Positions 5,064 to 6,266 of a stretch of DNA of 6,266 nt are shown here, piece by piece. The position numbers and the translations under genes are program-made. How positions within the stretch are numbered: position 1 is the stretch's first letter; each line of letters starts with the position of its first letter. This DNA is from Thermoproteota archaeon (GTDB lineage Archaea; Korarchaeota; Korarchaeia; Korarchaeales; Korarchaeaceae): NCBI GenBank assembly GCA_015521385.1, contig WAOH01000137.1:1-6266 (forward strand). The letters run 5' to 3'. A model generated the notes under the pieces. That model was not told the DNA's origin, ran no database searches, and worked only from the letters and a program-made list of their open reading frames with translations.

Positions 5064-6110
5064 TCACATGACGATCTCGCCAATATTTTCTGGAATTCTA
5101 TATCCCCTCAGCTCCGAGGCCAGCCTCCGCGCCTCTCCCGATCGAAGTCTTTCAACGAACTCCTCTATGGAGGGCTTCTTGAACGACTCTCTCCATATCA
5201 CAAAGTCGTAACTCTCCCACAGTACCCTCAGAAATTCTAACTCGAAGGACTCGGCAACCTCCCTTACCCCAAATCCGACATCGGCCTCTCCCTTGACTAT
5301 CTTCTTGGCAACACCCACGTGAGTCCTTACTTGGACGTCATAGCCCCTCACGAACTTGGATGGATCGGGCTCCTCGAGGCCCAGCCTCCTCATCTCCATC
5401 ATCAGGATCCTATCGGCCAGTAATCTAGTGCCGGACCCCGGAGGCATGTTGACGTACCTCAAACCTCTTTCTATGATATCGGAAATGCGTTCGAGCTGAG
5501 TGTCCCTCCTGAACATGACTCCTATCTCCCTATCGTACCCCCTGATCAGCACCACTGAATCGGAGAGCCAGAACCTGTCTATGAACGGTCTGTTGAAGTG
5601 TCCGCTTTCCGGATCATACAGGTGAATGGCCGCCACATCCACCTCTCCAGCAACCAGCTTGGCTATCCCTCCGAGGGATCCGCTCCAGTGGAGGTCGATC
5701 CTATCCCTGAGTGGCTCGATAACCTTCTCCAGTAGGGGATCATATCCCGCGGCCAGTATCGACTCCCTCTTGGGTTCGACTCTCCCCTCCGTCAGGGTGT
5801 CCATGTAGATATTCAGGAGCTCCCTTCCGAGATCCGTCAGAGTGGCTCCGCCCCCTCTGGATCCCCCTCTCCTGACAGATATCAGCTTCTCCCCGAGGAG
5901 CTCCTCGACCCTGTTCACCCTGCTCCATACCCAGGAGTAGGATGTGCCCTGAGACCTAGCAGCGGCGAGCAGGGACCCCTTCCTCTCGACCTCCTCAAGT
6001 ATCTTGGCGAGCCTCGCATCTAGGATGACATGCCCCCTGTACAGCAATACTACTTCTTTACGGACCTTTATCTCTCTCAGCTTCCTCCTCAGGCCTGTTT
6101 CCATCTCCAT
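5064..6110 (-). CDS. ModE-type winged-helix regulator with substrate-binding-like domain
   Basis: A 348-aa one-component transcription regulator. Residues about 8-105 are a ModE/LysR-like winged helix: the helix-turn-helix (KGSLLAAARSQGTSYSWVWS), dimer/linker region NRVEELLGEKLI, and the glycine-rich wing RRGGSRGGGATLTDLGRELL, which closely follows bacterial ModE. Residues about 115-345 form a periplasmic-binding-protein-like domain with GSLGGIAKLVAGEVDVAAIH, MPPGSGTRLLAD and HVGVAKKIVKGEADVGFGV. This arrangement is found in regulators of molybdate/tungstate uptake or molybdopterin synthesis; the actual ligand is unknown. No membrane segment is visible, so it acts in the cytoplasm. The frame is open to TTG 6122; ATG 6110 is preferred because a TATA-like box lies about 26 bases upstream (leaderless). 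The CBS gene follows, but with its own promoter. Confidence 0.9.
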   Translation of the reverse strand: MEMETGLRRKLREIKVRKEVVLLYRGHVILDARLAKILEEVERKGSLLAAARSQGTSYSWVWSRVNRVEELLGEKLISVRRGGSRGGGATLTDLGRELLNIYMDTLTEGRVEPKRESILAAGYDPLLEKVIEPLRDRIDLHWSGSLGGIAKLVAGEVDVAAIHLYDPESGHFNRPFIDRFWLSDSVVLIRGYDREIGVMFRRDTQLERISDIIERGLRYVNMPPGSGTRLLADRILMMEMRRLGLEEPDPSKFVRGYDVQVRTHVGVAKKIVKGEADVGFGVREVAESFELEFLRVLWESYDFVIWRESFKKPSIEEFVERLRSGEARRLASELRGYRIPENIGEIVM

Positions 6111-6130
6111 CGGAGCAGCCAACAGAGATT

Positions 6131-6140
6131 CCTAATAATT
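6131..6140 (-). promoter_or_regulatory. TATA box of the ModE-like regulator gene
   Basis: On the minus strand AATTATTAGG is centred about 26 bases before ATG 6110. This would make the message leaderless and disfavours the TTG at 6122 as the start. Confidence 0.5.
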
Positions 6141-6145
6141 CTAGT

Positions 6146-6210
6146 GGTGAGGATAATGACATGCGTAAAACGCTATCCGCATCACTAATAATCGCGAATT
6201 CACCCTCACC
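6146..6210. repeat. Nested inverted repeats upstream of the ModE-like regulator gene
   Basis: An outer 7-bp inverted repeat, GGTGAGG (6146-6152) and CCTCACC (6204-6210), encloses ATGCG (6161-6165) with CGCAT (6178-6182), which overlaps GCGT-AAA-ACGC (6163-6173). The two inner pairings share bases and are alternatives. The segment lies 8-72 bases upstream of the regulator's TATA box. It could be an operator array or a folded RNA. Confidence 0.35.
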
Positions 6211-6266
6211 GAGGCTCAGTCCTCCCGACAACTAAGCGTCTAAGCCTCCATAGTAGATCTCCAAGC

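Larger units (their letters stand above)
6111..6266. other. Gene-free upstream region at the right edge
   Basis: This 156-base stretch has no convincing reading frame on either strand. It holds the regulator's TATA box, the nested inverted repeats, and a direct repeat CTAATAAT (6132-6139 and 6185-6192). The second copy might be a further TATA element for either strand. A divergent gene may begin just beyond the window. Confidence 0.5.

Noticed and set aside
4672..5211. Plus-strand frame of 179 codons
   Set aside because: It runs antisense across both the CBS gene and the 3' end of the regulator gene, and has no recognisable domain.
6162..6236. 24-codon plus-strand frame with a GGTGAGG upstream
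   Set aside because: Very short, codon use unlike neighbours, overlaps the inverted repeats, and no family resemblance.

Overview
The window looks like a mid-to-high-GC chromosomal segment of a thermophilic archaeon. Arginine is coded almost entirely by AGG/AGA and isoleucine often by ATA. Several genes have a TATA-like box about 25-34 bases before the start codon and no Shine-Dalgarno (leaderless transcription). The families are archaeal: a P-loop 'archaeal ATPase', type II 3-dehydroquinate synthase, and a ModE regulator fused to a substrate-binding domain. The type II dehydroquinate synthase is typical of Euryarchaeota, Thaumarchaeota and some deep TACK lineages and unusual for ordinary Crenarchaeota, so a Korarchaeota-like or deep-branching TACK source is my best guess (inference).

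Layout. Positions 1-762 (+) hold the 3' part of an archaeal ATPase/winged-helix protein whose Walker A lies off the left edge. Positions 831-1844 (+) hold type II dehydroquinate synthase, whose TATA box sits inside an inverted repeat. Positions 1907-2338 (-) hold a YbjN-like protein, divergent from a tight plus-strand cluster. That cluster is a DUF84/YjjX-type inosine/xanthosine triphosphatase (2374-2892), a MobB-like protein without a recognisable P-loop (2897-3412), a YdjM/DUF457 membrane protein (3435-3890), and a 108-aa unknown (3897-4223) that may have its own promoter. A 98-aa unknown (4267-4563) with a leaderless promoter converges on a two-CBS-domain protein (4570-5001, -). Upstream of that lies a ModE-like molybdate/molybdopterin-type regulator (5064-6110, -). 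The last 150 bases contain no convincing gene but are rich in inverted and direct repeats, probably the control region of the regulator.

How the genes may work together. Apart from two possible molybdenum/tungsten-cofactor links (the MobB-like protein and the ModE-like regulator, on opposite strands), the genes look like housekeeping functions: shikimate pathway, nucleotide-pool sanitation and adenylate-sensing CBS domains. I see no mobile element, CRISPR array, tRNA or rRNA. I found no clearly new multi-gene system. The more unusual points are the MobB-like protein lacking its P-loop, the palindromes around TATA boxes, the shared divergent promoter, and two compact unknown proteins. No gene-free stretch exceeds 300 bases.
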